From contig NZ_KZ319370.1 in NCBI RefSeq assembly GCF_002744715.1, positions 62,001 to 126,000 of the forward strand: a stretch of DNA of 64,000 nucleotides, in the 5' to 3' direction. A program made the position numbers and the translations under genes. The notes beneath the pieces are model-generated. The model was not told the origin of the DNA. It saw only the letters and a list, made by a program, of their open reading frames with translations, and did not search any database. This stretch comes from Marinobacter profundi. GTDB lineage: Bacteria; Pseudomonadota; Gammaproteobacteria; Pseudomonadales; Oleiphilaceae. Below, piece after piece: positions 19,089 to 27,739 of the stretch (position 1 is its first letter; each line of letters opens with the position of its first letter).

Positions 19089-20753
19089 ATGGAAACAGGT
19101 ATCACTCCCAACCCGGCCCGCCGTGCAGCGATGACAGCAAGCGGCGCCTGGAACGACAAACTCATAACCAGTTACCTGGATGAGGCCGTGGCGGCAACGC
19201 CGGAGCGTGAGGCCATCGTCAGCTACCGGGTAACGGAAGACACCCGCACCGCCCTGACCTATCGCGAGCTGAACGACATCGTCACCCGTATGGCCGCCGG
19301 CCTGGCTGCTATGGGCATTGCCAAAGGCGACGTGGTGGCCTGCCAGCTGCCCAACTGGTGGCAAACCACCGCCCTGCACCTGGCCTGCATGCGCATCGGC
19401 GCCATCCTGAACCCGCTGATGCCGATCTTCCGCGAGCGGGAGCTGCGCTTCATGCTGGGTCACGGCGACGCCAAACTGCTGGTGATTCCCAAGGTATTCC
19501 GCAATTTCGACTACGAAGCCATGGTGGACGGCCTGCTCGGCGATCTGCCGAAGCTGGGCACCGTGCTGGTCATCGGTGGTAACGGCGCCCGCAGTTTTGA
19601 GGACCGCCTGCTCAACACCCCCTGGGAACAGCAGCAGGACACCGCCGCGCTGTTCCGCGAGCGCCAGCCCGCCGCAGACGATGTCATCCAGATTCTGTAC
19701 ACCTCCGGTACCACCGGCGAACCCAAGGGGGTGATGCACACCTCCAACACCCTGTTTTCCAATGTGCGGCCCTATGCCGACCGCCTCCACCTGGGCGCCG
19801 CCGACCGGGTACTGATGGCCTCGCCGCTGGCGCACCAGACCGGCTTCCTCTACGGCGTAATGATGCCGGTATACCTGGGCACCACCGCCATCCTGCAGGA
19901 CATCTGGGATGCCGATTTCGTCTGCAAGGTGATCGCTGCCGAACAGCCGGCCTTCACCATGGCCGCCACTCCGTTCCTGGCCGACCTGGTGAAGACCGCA
20001 CCGAAACACCAGGGCGAACTGGACTCGCTGCGCATTTTCGTGTCTGCCGGTGCGCCGATTCCCAGTGCCGTAGTGGAGCAGGCCAGCAAGGTGCTGAACG
20101 CGAAAATCGTGTCCGCCTGGGGCATGACGGAGAACGGCGCGGTCACCATGACCTGCCCGGAAGACCCTGCCGAACGCGCCAGTCAGTCCGACGGCAAGGC
20201 GCTGCCTTATATGGACGTGAAAGTGACCGATTTTCAGGGCAACGACCTGCCCGCCGGTGAGGAAGGCAACCTGCTGGTACGCGGTGCCAGCCTGTTCGTC
20301 GGCTACCTCAAGCGCCCGGAACTCTATGGCGTGGATGAGGACGGCTGGTTCAGCACCGGCGACCTCGCCCGCATGGACAAGGACGGTTACATCCGCATCA
20401 CCGGTCGCACCAAAGACGTGGTGATTCGCGGCGGCGAGAACATCCCGGTGGTGGAAGTGGAGAACCTGCTCTACAAGTTTCCCGGCATTGTCGATGTGGC
20501 GCTGGTGGGCTGCCCGGATGACCGTCTGGGTGAGCGGTTGTGTGCCTACGTCACCCTGGATGAGAACCAGACCGAGCTGACCCTGGACCAGGTCAAGGAC
20601 TACCTGGTGAAGGCCCAGCTGTCCAAGAACTACCTGCCGGAATACCTGGAAGTGATCGAGGCGATGCCCCGCACCCCCTCCGGCAAGATCCAGAAATTCA
20701 AACTGCGGGAGCAGGCGAAAGACATTCGCGTCGAACCGGCGAAACGCGCCTGA
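19089..20753 (+). CDS. aliA: Cyclohexanecarboxylate-CoA ligase (AliA-like)
   Basis: A 554-residue acyl-adenylate enzyme from the ATG at 19089, preceded by ACAGG. The frame could also open at a GTG three codons earlier. Motifs are the P-loop-like YTSGTTGEPKGV, the A5 motif SAWGMTENG, the A7 motif DGWFSTGDLA with GRTKDVVIRGGENI, and the A10 lysine region TPSGKIQKFKL. The enzyme activates a ring or branched carboxylate to its CoA ester using ATP. It is the first of four genes in the order aliA-badH-badI-aliB, a set known from Rhodopseudomonas palustris, and this context specifies cyclohexanecarboxylate. Medium-chain fatty acids remain possible side substrates. Confidence 0.83.
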   Translation: METGITPNPARRAAMTASGAWNDKLITSYLDEAVAATPEREAIVSYRVTEDTRTALTYRELNDIVTRMAAGLAAMGIAKGDVVACQLPNWWQTTALHLACMRIGAILNPLMPIFRERELRFMLGHGDAKLLVIPKVFRNFDYEAMVDGLLGDLPKLGTVLVIGGNGARSFEDRLLNTPWEQQQDTAALFRERQPAADDVIQILYTSGTTGEPKGVMHTSNTLFSNVRPYADRLHLGAADRVLMASPLAHQTGFLYGVMMPVYLGTTAILQDIWDADFVCKVIAAEQPAFTMAATPFLADLVKTAPKHQGELDSLRIFVSAGAPIPSAVVEQASKVLNAKIVSAWGMTENGAVTMTCPEDPAERASQSDGKALPYMDVKVTDFQGNDLPAGEEGNLLVRGASLFVGYLKRPELYGVDEDGWFSTGDLARMDKDGYIRITGRTKDVVIRGGENIPVVEVENLLYKFPGIVDVALVGCPDDRLGERLCAYVTLDENQTELTLDQVKDYLVKAQLSKNYLPEYLEVIEAMPRTPSGKIQKFKLREQAKDIRVEPAKRA

Positions 20754-20789
20754 CCCGACACTTTTAACTGAACAACGGGAGAACCAGCG

Positions 20790-21557
20790 ATGAAAGGTCT
20801 TAACGGAAAAACAGTAATCGTCACCGGCGGTGGCGGTGGCATCGGTCGCGCGGTGTGCCTGCGCTTTGCCGCGGAAGGCAGCCTCGTTGCCGTGCTGGAC
20901 CGTGACGAGAACGCAGCCCGGGCGACCGTTGATCTGGTCACCGAAGCCGGCGGCAAGGCCCGCGCCTATGCCGCCGACATCACCGATTACGCCGCCATCA
21001 CGGACACCGTGGCCGCCATCGAAAGCGATCTGGGCGTCCCCACGGTGCTGGTGAACAACGCCGGCTTTGACCGCTTCATGCCGTTCCTGAAAACCGAACC
21101 GAAACTCTGGGACCAGCTGATCGCGGTGAATCTCACCGGCGCCCTCAACATGCACCACGTGGTACTGCCGAAAATGGTAGCCGCCGGTGGTGGCAAGGTG
21201 ATCAACGTGGCGTCCGACGCAGCCCGGGTCGGGTCCTCCGGCGAGTCCGTGTACGCCGCCTGCAAGGCCGGGCTGGTGGGCTTCAGCAAGACCGTGGCGC
21301 GGGAACTGGCCACCAGGAACGTCTGCCTGAACGTGGTCTGCCCCGGCCCCACCGACACTGCGCTGCTCAAGGGCGTGGCGGAAACCGCACCGAACCCCGA
21401 GAAGCTGCTGGAAGCCTTCCGCAACGCGGTACCGATGAAGCGCCTGGCCCAGCCGGAAGACTACCCCGGCATCATCGCCCTGCTCGCCAGTGACGACGCC
21501 AACTTCATCACCGGACAGGTCATCAGTGTGTCCGGCGGCCTCACCATGGCCGGCTAA
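20790..21557 (+). CDS. badH: 2-hydroxycyclohexanecarboxyl-CoA dehydrogenase (BadH), SDR
   Basis: A 255-residue short-chain dehydrogenase, the same length as R. palustris BadH. The nucleotide-binding motif TGGGGGIGR is at residues 12-20, NNAG at 89-92, and the catalytic set Asn114, Ser142, Tyr155 and Lys159 is complete (YAACK). It oxidises 2-hydroxycyclohexane-1-carboxyl-CoA to the 2-keto compound, with NAD. It starts 36 bp after aliA and ends 32 bp before badI. The SDR family is broad, so the specific function depends on its neighbours. Confidence 0.85.
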   Translation: MKGLNGKTVIVTGGGGGIGRAVCLRFAAEGSLVAVLDRDENAARATVDLVTEAGGKARAYAADITDYAAITDTVAAIESDLGVPTVLVNNAGFDRFMPFLKTEPKLWDQLIAVNLTGALNMHHVVLPKMVAAGGGKVINVASDAARVGSSGESVYAACKAGLVGFSKTVARELATRNVCLNVVCPGPTDTALLKGVAETAPNPEKLLEAFRNAVPMKRLAQPEDYPGIIALLASDDANFITGQVISVSGGLTMAG

Positions 21558-21589
21558 ACGCCCGCTTCTACCCTAACGGAGACTGCACC

Positions 21590-22372
21590 ATGAATTACGA
21601 AGATATTCTCTACGACGAAACCAACGGCGTCGCCACCATCACCATCAATCGCGCCGACCGTTATAACGCCTTCCGTGGCCAGACCTGCATGGAACTGCTG
21701 GACGCCTTCAACCGCGCCGGCTGGAACAAGGAAATCGGGGTGATCGTGCTCACCGGGGCCGGTGACAAGGCGTTCTGTACCGGCGGCGACCAGGGTGCCC
21801 ACGAAGGCCAGTACGACGGCCGCGGGCTGATCGGCCTGCCGGTGGAAGAACTGCAGCGCACCATCCGCGAAGTGCCCAAGCCGGTAATCGCCCGGGTCAA
21901 CGGCTTCGCCATCGGCGGCGGCCATGTGCTGCATGTGATCTGCGACCTCAGCATTGCCTCCGAAACCGCCATTTTCGGTCAGGTCGGCCCCAAGGTCGGC
22001 TCCGTCGATCCCGGCTTCGGCACCGCCTACCTGGCCCGCGTCGTCGGTGAAAAACGCGCCCGCGAGATCTGGTACCTGTGCCGCAAGTACACCGCGCAAC
22101 AGGCACTGGAGTGGGGTCTGGTCAACGCCGTGGTACCACCCGAACAGCTCGATGAAGAGGTCCAGAAGTGGTGTGAGGAAATCCTCGAGAAGAGCCCGAC
22201 CGCCCTGTCCATTGCCAAGCGTTCCTTCAACGCCGACAGCGACAACATCGGTGGTATCGGCGGCCTCGGCATGCAGGCACTGAGCCTGTACTACGACACC
22301 GAGGAGTCGAAGGAAGGCGTCAAAGCCTTCAAGGAAAAGCGCAAGCCAGAATTCCGCAAGTACTACAAGTAA
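21590..22372 (+). CDS. badI: 2-ketocyclohexanecarboxyl-CoA hydrolase (BadI)
   Basis: A 260-residue crotonase of the MenB-like branch. It follows R. palustris BadI through its whole length, including NAFRGQTCMELL, AFCTGGDQGAH, GRGLIGLPVEEL, FGQVGPKVGSVDPGFGTA and the C-terminus KEKRKPEFRKYYK. BadI cleaves the ring of 2-ketocyclohexane-1-carboxyl-CoA hydrolytically to pimeloyl-CoA. This is the most diagnostic gene of the cluster because the GGDQ and VDPG signatures separate it from ordinary enoyl-CoA hydratases. A hairpin lies between it and aliB. Confidence 0.93.
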   Translation: MNYEDILYDETNGVATITINRADRYNAFRGQTCMELLDAFNRAGWNKEIGVIVLTGAGDKAFCTGGDQGAHEGQYDGRGLIGLPVEELQRTIREVPKPVIARVNGFAIGGGHVLHVICDLSIASETAIFGQVGPKVGSVDPGFGTAYLARVVGEKRAREIWYLCRKYTAQQALEWGLVNAVVPPEQLDEEVQKWCEEILEKSPTALSIAKRSFNADSDNIGGIGGLGMQALSLYYDTEESKEGVKAFKEKRKPEFRKYYK

Positions 22373-22380
22373 GCTGATGC

Positions 22381-22405
22381 GCCCGGTGGCCTGGAGCCAC
22401 CGGGC
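22381..22405 (+). other. Intercistronic hairpin between badI and aliB
   Basis: GCCCGGTGGC (22381-22390) and GCCACCGGGC (22396-22405) form a perfect 10-bp stem with a five-base loop, 8 bp after the badI stop. No T run follows, so read-through is expected; it may tune expression of aliB or stabilise the upstream mRNA. Confidence 0.55.
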
Positions 22406-22428
22406 CACCGACGACGCCGGAGAACACC

Positions 22429-23568
22429 ATGAATTTCGCATTCAATGAAGAACAAAACGCGATCCGCGAGGTTGTGGCCCGCTTCAGTGCCGAGGTATTG
22501 GCGCCAGGCTACCGCAAACGGGACCAGGAAGGGGTCATCGAGCGCGACGTCATCCGCCAGCTCGGTGAAATGGGCCTGCTCGGCGGCGAGCTGCCGGAGG
22601 AATTCGGTGGCAGTGGCATGGACTGTGTCACCAGCGGCCTGATCATCGAAGAAATTGCCAGGGGCGATTTCAACGTCGGCTACATTCCGCTGCTGACTTC
22701 CCTGAACGGCCAGATCATCGCCAGCCACGCCGCCCCGGAGCTGGCCAAAGAGTGGCTGCACGGCATGACCACCGGGCAAAAGGTGGCCTGCATCGCGCTG
22801 ACCGAACCCCACGGCGGTTCCGACGCCGCCAACCTGCGGCTGAAGGCGGAGCGCAAAGGCGACGTCTACGTGCTCAATGGCGAGAAAACCTCCATTTCCA
22901 TGGCCGACCAGGCCGACGTGGCAGTGGTGTTTGCCCGCACTGGCACGGTGGAACAACGCGCTTCCGGCATCAGCGCCTTCCTGGTGCCCATGGCCAGCCC
23001 GGGCATCACCACCACCCGGTTCGAGGATAATGGCCAGCGTGCCATCGGCCGCGGCTCCATTTTCTTCGACAACGTGGAAGTGCCGGCCAGCCACAGAATG
23101 GGTGACGAAGGCAAAGGCTTCAAACAGGTCATGCAGGGCTTCGATTACAGCCGTGCGCTGATCGGCCTGCAGTGCCTGGCGGTGGCGCAGCAATCACTGG
23201 ATGAAACCTGGCAATGGCTGACCGAGCGTACCGCCTTCGGCCAGAACCTGGCCGCGTTCCAGGGCCTGACCCATCCTCTGGCGGAATACCAGACCTACGT
23301 TCATGCCGCACGCATGCAGTGCTACCATGCGCTCTGGCTCAAGGACAACAACCTGCCCCACAACGCCGAAGCAGCGATGAACAAGTGGTGGGGGCCCAAA
23401 CTGGCATTCGATGTGGTAAAACAGTGCCTGCTGGCGCACGGCCACACCGGCTGGGGCGAGGACCTGCCCTTTGCCCAGCGCCTGCGGGATGTGCTTGGCC
23501 TGCAGATTGGTGACGGCACCGCGCAGATCATGAAGAACATCATCGCACGCGAATACCTGCCCAAGTGA
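22429..23568 (+). CDS. aliB: Cyclohexanecarboxyl-CoA dehydrogenase (AliB), acyl-CoA dehydrogenase family
   Basis: A 379-residue flavoprotein with N-terminal helical, middle beta (ALTEPHGGSDAAN, GEKTSISMADQAD) and C-terminal domains of the acyl-CoA dehydrogenase fold. It would convert cyclohexanecarboxyl-CoA to cyclohex-1-ene-1-carboxyl-CoA. The C-terminal motif that normally reads YEGT, with a catalytic Glu, reads GDGTAQI here, with Asp362. That supports a specialised substrate and argues against a general fatty acyl-CoA dehydrogenase, though the base may sit elsewhere in the protein. The badR gene begins about 84 bp after the stop. Confidence 0.84.
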   Translation: MNFAFNEEQNAIREVVARFSAEVLAPGYRKRDQEGVIERDVIRQLGEMGLLGGELPEEFGGSGMDCVTSGLIIEEIARGDFNVGYIPLLTSLNGQIIASHAAPELAKEWLHGMTTGQKVACIALTEPHGGSDAANLRLKAERKGDVYVLNGEKTSISMADQADVAVVFARTGTVEQRASGISAFLVPMASPGITTTRFEDNGQRAIGRGSIFFDNVEVPASHRMGDEGKGFKQVMQGFDYSRALIGLQCLAVAQQSLDETWQWLTERTAFGQNLAAFQGLTHPLAEYQTYVHAARMQCYHALWLKDNNLPHNAEAAMNKWWGPKLAFDVVKQCLLAHGHTGWGEDLPFAQRLRDVLGLQIGDGTAQIMKNIIAREYLPK

Positions 23569-23651
23569 TGCGCCCCCTGTCCTCCACGATTCGGGGTGCC
23601 GAAGACAGCGTGCCCTGGCCCCTCGGCCGGGGCAGCACTACAGGAGCACAG

Positions 23652-24149
23652 ATGATCGCCAACGAATCCGGAGGCATTCCCAACCGGCTGTTTTTCCGCC
23701 TGTTCCAGACCGGAAACATCCTCCAGCGCCAGGTCCAGAACGAGATGGGCATCAGCGCCGTGCAATGGGCGGTGCTGGGTGCGCTGTCACGGGAAGGTTT
23801 CGAGGAAGGCACCTCGTTCAACCAGCTCAAGGAGTACCTCTACGTCAGTCGGCAGAGCCTCGACGGGGTGCTGAAGCGGATGGAACGGGACGGCCATGTG
23901 GTCCGAATCCCCGATCCCCAGGACCGCCGTGCCCGACTGGTCTGCCTCACCGACAGTGGCCGGGACTTCTGGAACCGGCTGCAGGGCACCATTGCCGAGT
24001 TCTACCAGCAGGCCCTGCAGGGGATGAGTTTCGATGACGGAGTCAGCATGCTGCATCTGTTGAAAAAACTGCAGCACGGCATGGTGCAGGTGGCGCTGAC
24101 GTCCACCGATACCCTGACCGCCGGGAAGCCCGGCCGAACGGAGGACTGA
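23652..24149 (+). CDS. badR: MarR-family regulator, BadR-like
   Basis: I choose the ATG at 23652, which has AGGAG six bases upstream, giving 165 residues; the frame is open back to 23565, where it would overlap aliB. The winged helix is recognisable: SFNQLKEYLYVSRQSLDGVLKRMERDG is the helix-turn-helix and IPDPQDRRARLVCLTDSG the wing with the typical DxRxxxxxLT pattern (quoted in parts). In R. palustris BadR represses the cyclohexanecarboxylate genes until a CoA-thioester intermediate appears. Here it is the last gene of the operon, and the palindrome at 18960-18969 is a candidate site. Confidence 0.85.
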   Translation: MIANESGGIPNRLFFRLFQTGNILQRQVQNEMGISAVQWAVLGALSREGFEEGTSFNQLKEYLYVSRQSLDGVLKRMERDGHVVRIPDPQDRRARLVCLTDSGRDFWNRLQGTIAEFYQQALQGMSFDDGVSMLHLLKKLQHGMVQVALTSTDTLTAGKPGRTED

Positions 24150-24181
24150 CTGGCAGGGCAGCCGATTAACCGGCGACGTTC

Positions 24182-24946
24182 CTAGCTGCGGTCACGCAAT
24201 TCGGCAATCTTGCGTTGCAGCAACTGGTTGAGCTCCTCCAGTTCCCGAACCCGCTGCCCCCGGGATTCGTGCTCCCACCGCATCCGCTCGGTCAGCCGAT
24301 CAATTTCCTGCGCCAGTTCCGCGACCTCGTCGGTAACCCGGTCTTGGATTCTTGCACTGTAATCTCCGGCATTCGCCCGCTCCACCACCACTTTCATGTG
24401 GTGCAGGCGACGCACCAGGTAGTACCCGGCGGCAATCGAGAACAGCGCCGCCAGCAACACTTCAACGGCGGCGATCAGCAGGCTCTTGGTGCGCAGTGCG
24501 GCGATGGCCGCGTTCTGGGCGCGAAGGTCCAGGCCCACCTCCACCGTGCCATAGTGCAGCCCGGCCTTTTCGATGGCGGCGGCTGCCATATACAGATCCG
24601 GCAATGCGGTGCTGTCACCCGCAACCGCGAACGGCTGCAACAGGGCGTCGGCATCCCCGGCCTGCGCCAGCAGGCGACCGTCATAGTCGATCACCCGGGC
24701 AAAGGCGGTACCCGGTGTTGCCGCCGCCGCATCAACAAACGATTGCAGCGAACCCAGGTCGAGGGAGAGCACGTCGTCGGCTGCGGTGGCGGCGAAGACG
24801 CGGGCAATTGACTGGGCCCTGCGCTCAACCTCGGCCGTCGTCGAACGGCTGATGAAATGAAACACCGAATACAACAACACCATCAGCATCAGGACCTCGA
24901 TGAGCCCGATCCCGAGCACCGCCTGGGTTCGCAGGGACAGCTTCAA
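24182..24946 (-). CDS. HAMP-domain membrane sensor without an output domain
   Basis: A 254-residue protein starting at TTG 24946, four bases into the end of the upstream gene, with GAGG eight bases before it; no ATG would retain the first membrane helix. Layout: membrane segment at about 8-31, periplasmic sensor region at about 32-152 (RVIDYDGRLLAQAGD resembles a PAS-like/dCache-type strand pattern), second membrane segment at 155-177, HAMP at about 178-230, then a charged coiled coil ending in ELRDRS. There is no kinase, cyclase or methyl-accepting domain. It ends an operon with a PhnD-like binding protein and an EAL phosphodiesterase, so it may relay ligand state to the latter. Function is unproven. 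Confidence 0.75.
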   Translation of the reverse strand: MKLSLRTQAVLGIGLIEVLMLMVLLYSVFHFISRSTTAEVERRAQSIARVFAATAADDVLSLDLGSLQSFVDAAAATPGTAFARVIDYDGRLLAQAGDADALLQPFAVAGDSTALPDLYMAAAAIEKAGLHYGTVEVGLDLRAQNAAIAALRTKSLLIAAVEVLLAALFSIAAGYYLVRRLHHMKVVVERANAGDYSARIQDRVTDEVAELAQEIDRLTERMRWEHESRGQRVRELEELNQLLQRKIAELRDRS

Positions 24947-25773
24947 AGGGCATCCTCACCTGGGGTTGTTATCAGGTCGAGTCCTAGCCCACGGACATCA
25001 TCCCAGTCACTGTCTGCTGCGGGTACGATGGGCGATACGTTGAGCCGCTCCAGCAAGGCCCGGCCGTCCTCATTCTGGCCCAGGGCGACGAGCAGTTGTT
25101 GCAGCCGCCGGCCCCACTCTGGCTCGACGTCCGGATGCACCGCAAAGGCATGGGGCGTATAGCCCTTGGAGCGCCAGAGCACCCTGACCCCCTCCAGCCC
25201 GGTTTTGAGGGCCCGGTGGTAGGTGCGCTCTATGCCGCCACCGGCCACCGCGAAGCCTTTCGCAACATTCAGGTAGACCGATTCGTGGGAACCGACAAAT
25301 TGTGGGGTATAGCGCACTCCAAGCCGTTCGAGCTCCGCCCGCACCAGCAGAGTCGCGGCAAATGCTGCCGGTGCCGGGAAGGCAACGGTCTGGCCTTCGA
25401 GAGCCTCAAGACCCGTGGCAGGGTTACTTTCAGCAACCACCACAATGCCATGGATCCGCTTGTCACCCTCCCGCGCAATGGCCCGATAGCCCGGGCTGCT
25501 GCTGAACTCCACATAGTGATACGGGTTCATGTAGACAATGTCGTACTGACCCTCCAGCACCCGCCGCTCAAAGGTGGGGATATCCGGTGCCGTCGCAAAA
25601 CGGACGGGGACACCCAGCTCGGCAGACAACAGGCGCATCAGCGGTGTCCACTGTTCCGCCAGCCGGCCGGCGGACTCCTGGGGCACCACACCAAAGGTCA
25701 GCGTGGCGGCCTGCAGCGGGGCAGCCAGCAGCGCCAGCAGCATCAAAACCGAACGGATCAACAGGTTCGCCAT
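24943..25773 (-). CDS. PhnD-like periplasmic binding protein
   Basis: A 276-residue protein with a signal peptide (LLIRSVLMLLALLAAPLQA) and a phosphate/phosphonate-binding (PhnD-type) fold: TLTFGVVPQESAGRLAEQW, VLEGQYDIVYMNPYHYVE and the conserved FVGSHESVYLNVAKG-like region (landmark GSHESVYLNV). No phn transporter gene is nearby. Start and stop overlap the flanking genes tightly (11 bp after the EAL gene, 4-bp overlap with the HAMP gene), so it is probably the ligand-binding part of a signalling unit. The ligand cannot be told from sequence. Confidence 0.82.
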   Translation of the reverse strand: MANLLIRSVLMLLALLAAPLQAATLTFGVVPQESAGRLAEQWTPLMRLLSAELGVPVRFATAPDIPTFERRVLEGQYDIVYMNPYHYVEFSSSPGYRAIAREGDKRIHGIVVVAESNPATGLEALEGQTVAFPAPAAFAATLLVRAELERLGVRYTPQFVGSHESVYLNVAKGFAVAGGGIERTYHRALKTGLEGVRVLWRSKGYTPHAFAVHPDVEPEWGRRLQQLLVALGQNEDGRALLERLNVSPIVPAADSDWDDVRGLGLDLITTPGEDAL

Positions 25774-25784
25774 GACAGGTCTTG

Positions 25785-27737
25785 TTACCTTGCGAGAGGG
25801 TGGGAAGCGGAAACCGGCAGCGGCGTTGCGGTCGGGTATTCGGTCTGCGGATCCAGCAGCAGTGCCATATAGTCATTGAACGGCATGGGCCGGTAGGCGT
25901 GGTAACCCTGAATGAGGGTGCCCCCGAGCTGACGCACCAGATCCCACTGGGCCTGGTTCTCGACCCCTTCGATCACGCTCTTCATATAGGCCTGGTCCGC
26001 CATCGCAATAATGGAACCCAGAAAGCGGGCCATATCGCGGTTATGCTCGATCCCATCGACAAAGCAGCGGTCGATTTTGACCCGGTCCACCTTGAGTTCC
26101 CGGACATACTCCAGGGATGAATGGCCGGTACCAAAATCATCCAGCGCAAAGGTGACGCCCAGTGCCTGCAGCTGGCGGATCAGCTCATTGACCCGCTCGA
26201 AGCTGAGCGCAGCGTTATCCTCGGTGATCTCCATGCACAGCGCGGTGGCCGGAATACCCGCGTCGATCAGCAACGCCCGGACATCGCCAACCAGGGTCTC
26301 CGAGAGCATGGCCGGATTGAGATTGATCGATAAGGTACCGTGGTAGCCCAACTCCCCGTAAAGCTGACCGGTTTCCCGGGCCACCTCGCGAAAGATCCAC
26401 CGCCCCAGTGCCTCGCCCAGACCGTAGCGTTCGCAGATTTCCACCACCAGGTTGGGGGGCACAAAGCCGATGACCTGGTCCTGACAGCGCAGCAGCACCT
26501 CGGCGCCGGTGATATGACGAATGTTGTCGGCACTGACGATAGGCTGATACACCATCGTCAGGCGCAGCCCCGACGGCTCGCCCTGGAAAAACCGGACCAG
26601 GCCGCTGTGGATCACCGTTTCCTGGCGGATACGACGGCGCAGTTCGGCACCGTTGATGTAATGGGAGCGCCCCTCCAGATGGGCCTGCGCCAGTGCCCGG
26701 TGGGCTTGCTGGTAACGGGACTGCCAGCCGGAGCAGTTACCGACACAGGGCGCATCGGCACCAAACACCCCGGAAATCCGTACTACCGCATCGCCGATCT
26801 GCCAGTCAAACGTAGTGGCCGCCACCAGCCCGCCAACCATCTCTTCGATCTCTAGCCCGGCGGCAGGCACGGCCAGGATGACAAACTCACCCTGGGCGAT
26901 CTGGATCAGCTCATCCGTGGCGGCCAACTTCGACCAGAGCTGGCGGATAAACGCCCGCGACAGTTCAGCGACTTCCCGCTGGCCACATTCGGCGAGTACC
27001 AGCTGGAATTCCCGGATCTCGCACACCACAATGGCCCTGGCCGGATCTACCGTACGGATGGATTGCAGATAGTTGCTGTTGGGCAGGCCGGTCACCCGGT
27101 CGATGCGGGCCTGCTTGCGGCTGGCGAGCAGCGCCAGCGCCAGATAGGCAAAGATGATCACGATCGCAGCCAGGGTCAGCAGGCGCAGCCTGGACAGCCG
27201 GTCCCGCGACGCCTCCAGATCAATCATCAGCTGGCCCAGCTTGCCACCAATAAAGTTATCGACGACCAGCCGATCAATCTGGGCCTTATGCCCGGTCCAG
27301 AACGATACCAGCGGCTCCCAGCCAGGCTGCGCTGCCGCCGACGCGGCCAGCAACGTGCTTTCCTGGGCCTGATAGTCGGCAAACAGCGCCTTCAGCCGCG
27401 TTTCGTTATCGCCGTAGTGGCGAAGGGGTGCCGATTCATCGCTCTTCAACAGATAGTCATAGCGACTCCAGAGCACATCGTAACGAAGCATCACCTCGTC
27501 CGGGTCACCCACTCCCGCGGCAGCCAGCGCCAACTCCCGGTCGAGGGTACTGGCCTCCTGCCGCAACTGGGCCAGACTCCAGGACGAGACCCGGACCGCC
27601 GCCAGCGAAAATGACTGTAACTTGCGATCCTGCAGGTAGGTGTAAAAGCTGGCACCGACGAGCCCCAGCATTACCACGAACAGGAAAACAAAAGTACGCC
27701 GCAAAAGCAGCCGTTTTTGCACGGTTTTCCGGATCAT
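25785..27737 (-). CDS. Membrane c-di-GMP phosphodiesterase (EAL) with degenerate GGDEF
   Basis: A 650-residue protein. Two membrane segments (about 14-35 and 187-207) enclose a periplasmic helical region. A GGDEF-like domain at about 215-375 lacks the active motif: the position reads AQGEF. The EAL domain at about 385-625 keeps the catalytic residues seen in active enzymes: GAEVLLR, SINLNPA, EITEDN, LDDFGTGHSS, VKIDR, IEGVEN and IQGY. It should therefore hydrolyse c-di-GMP, with the degenerate GGDEF as a possible GTP sensor. It sits between a small secreted molybdopterin-domain-like gene (2 bp away) and the PhnD-like gene. Confidence 0.9.
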   Translation of the reverse strand: MIRKTVQKRLLLRRTFVFLFVVMLGLVGASFYTYLQDRKLQSFSLAAVRVSSWSLAQLRQEASTLDRELALAAAGVGDPDEVMLRYDVLWSRYDYLLKSDESAPLRHYGDNETRLKALFADYQAQESTLLAASAAAQPGWEPLVSFWTGHKAQIDRLVVDNFIGGKLGQLMIDLEASRDRLSRLRLLTLAAIVIIFAYLALALLASRKQARIDRVTGLPNSNYLQSIRTVDPARAIVVCEIREFQLVLAECGQREVAELSRAFIRQLWSKLAATDELIQIAQGEFVILAVPAAGLEIEEMVGGLVAATTFDWQIGDAVVRISGVFGADAPCVGNCSGWQSRYQQAHRALAQAHLEGRSHYINGAELRRRIRQETVIHSGLVRFFQGEPSGLRLTMVYQPIVSADNIRHITGAEVLLRCQDQVIGFVPPNLVVEICERYGLGEALGRWIFREVARETGQLYGELGYHGTLSINLNPAMLSETLVGDVRALLIDAGIPATALCMEITEDNAALSFERVNELIRQLQALGVTFALDDFGTGHSSLEYVRELKVDRVKIDRCFVDGIEHNRDMARFLGSIIAMADQAYMKSVIEGVENQAQWDLVRQLGGTLIQGYHAYRPMPFNDYMALLLDPQTEYPTATPLPVSASHPLAR

Positions 27738-27739
27738 GG

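Noticed and set aside
18975..21158. A 727-codon open frame on the minus strand opposite aliA and badH
   Set aside because: The opposite strand encodes complete, motif-bearing enzymes. The shadow protein has no domain signature and an abnormal His/Val/Gly-rich composition.
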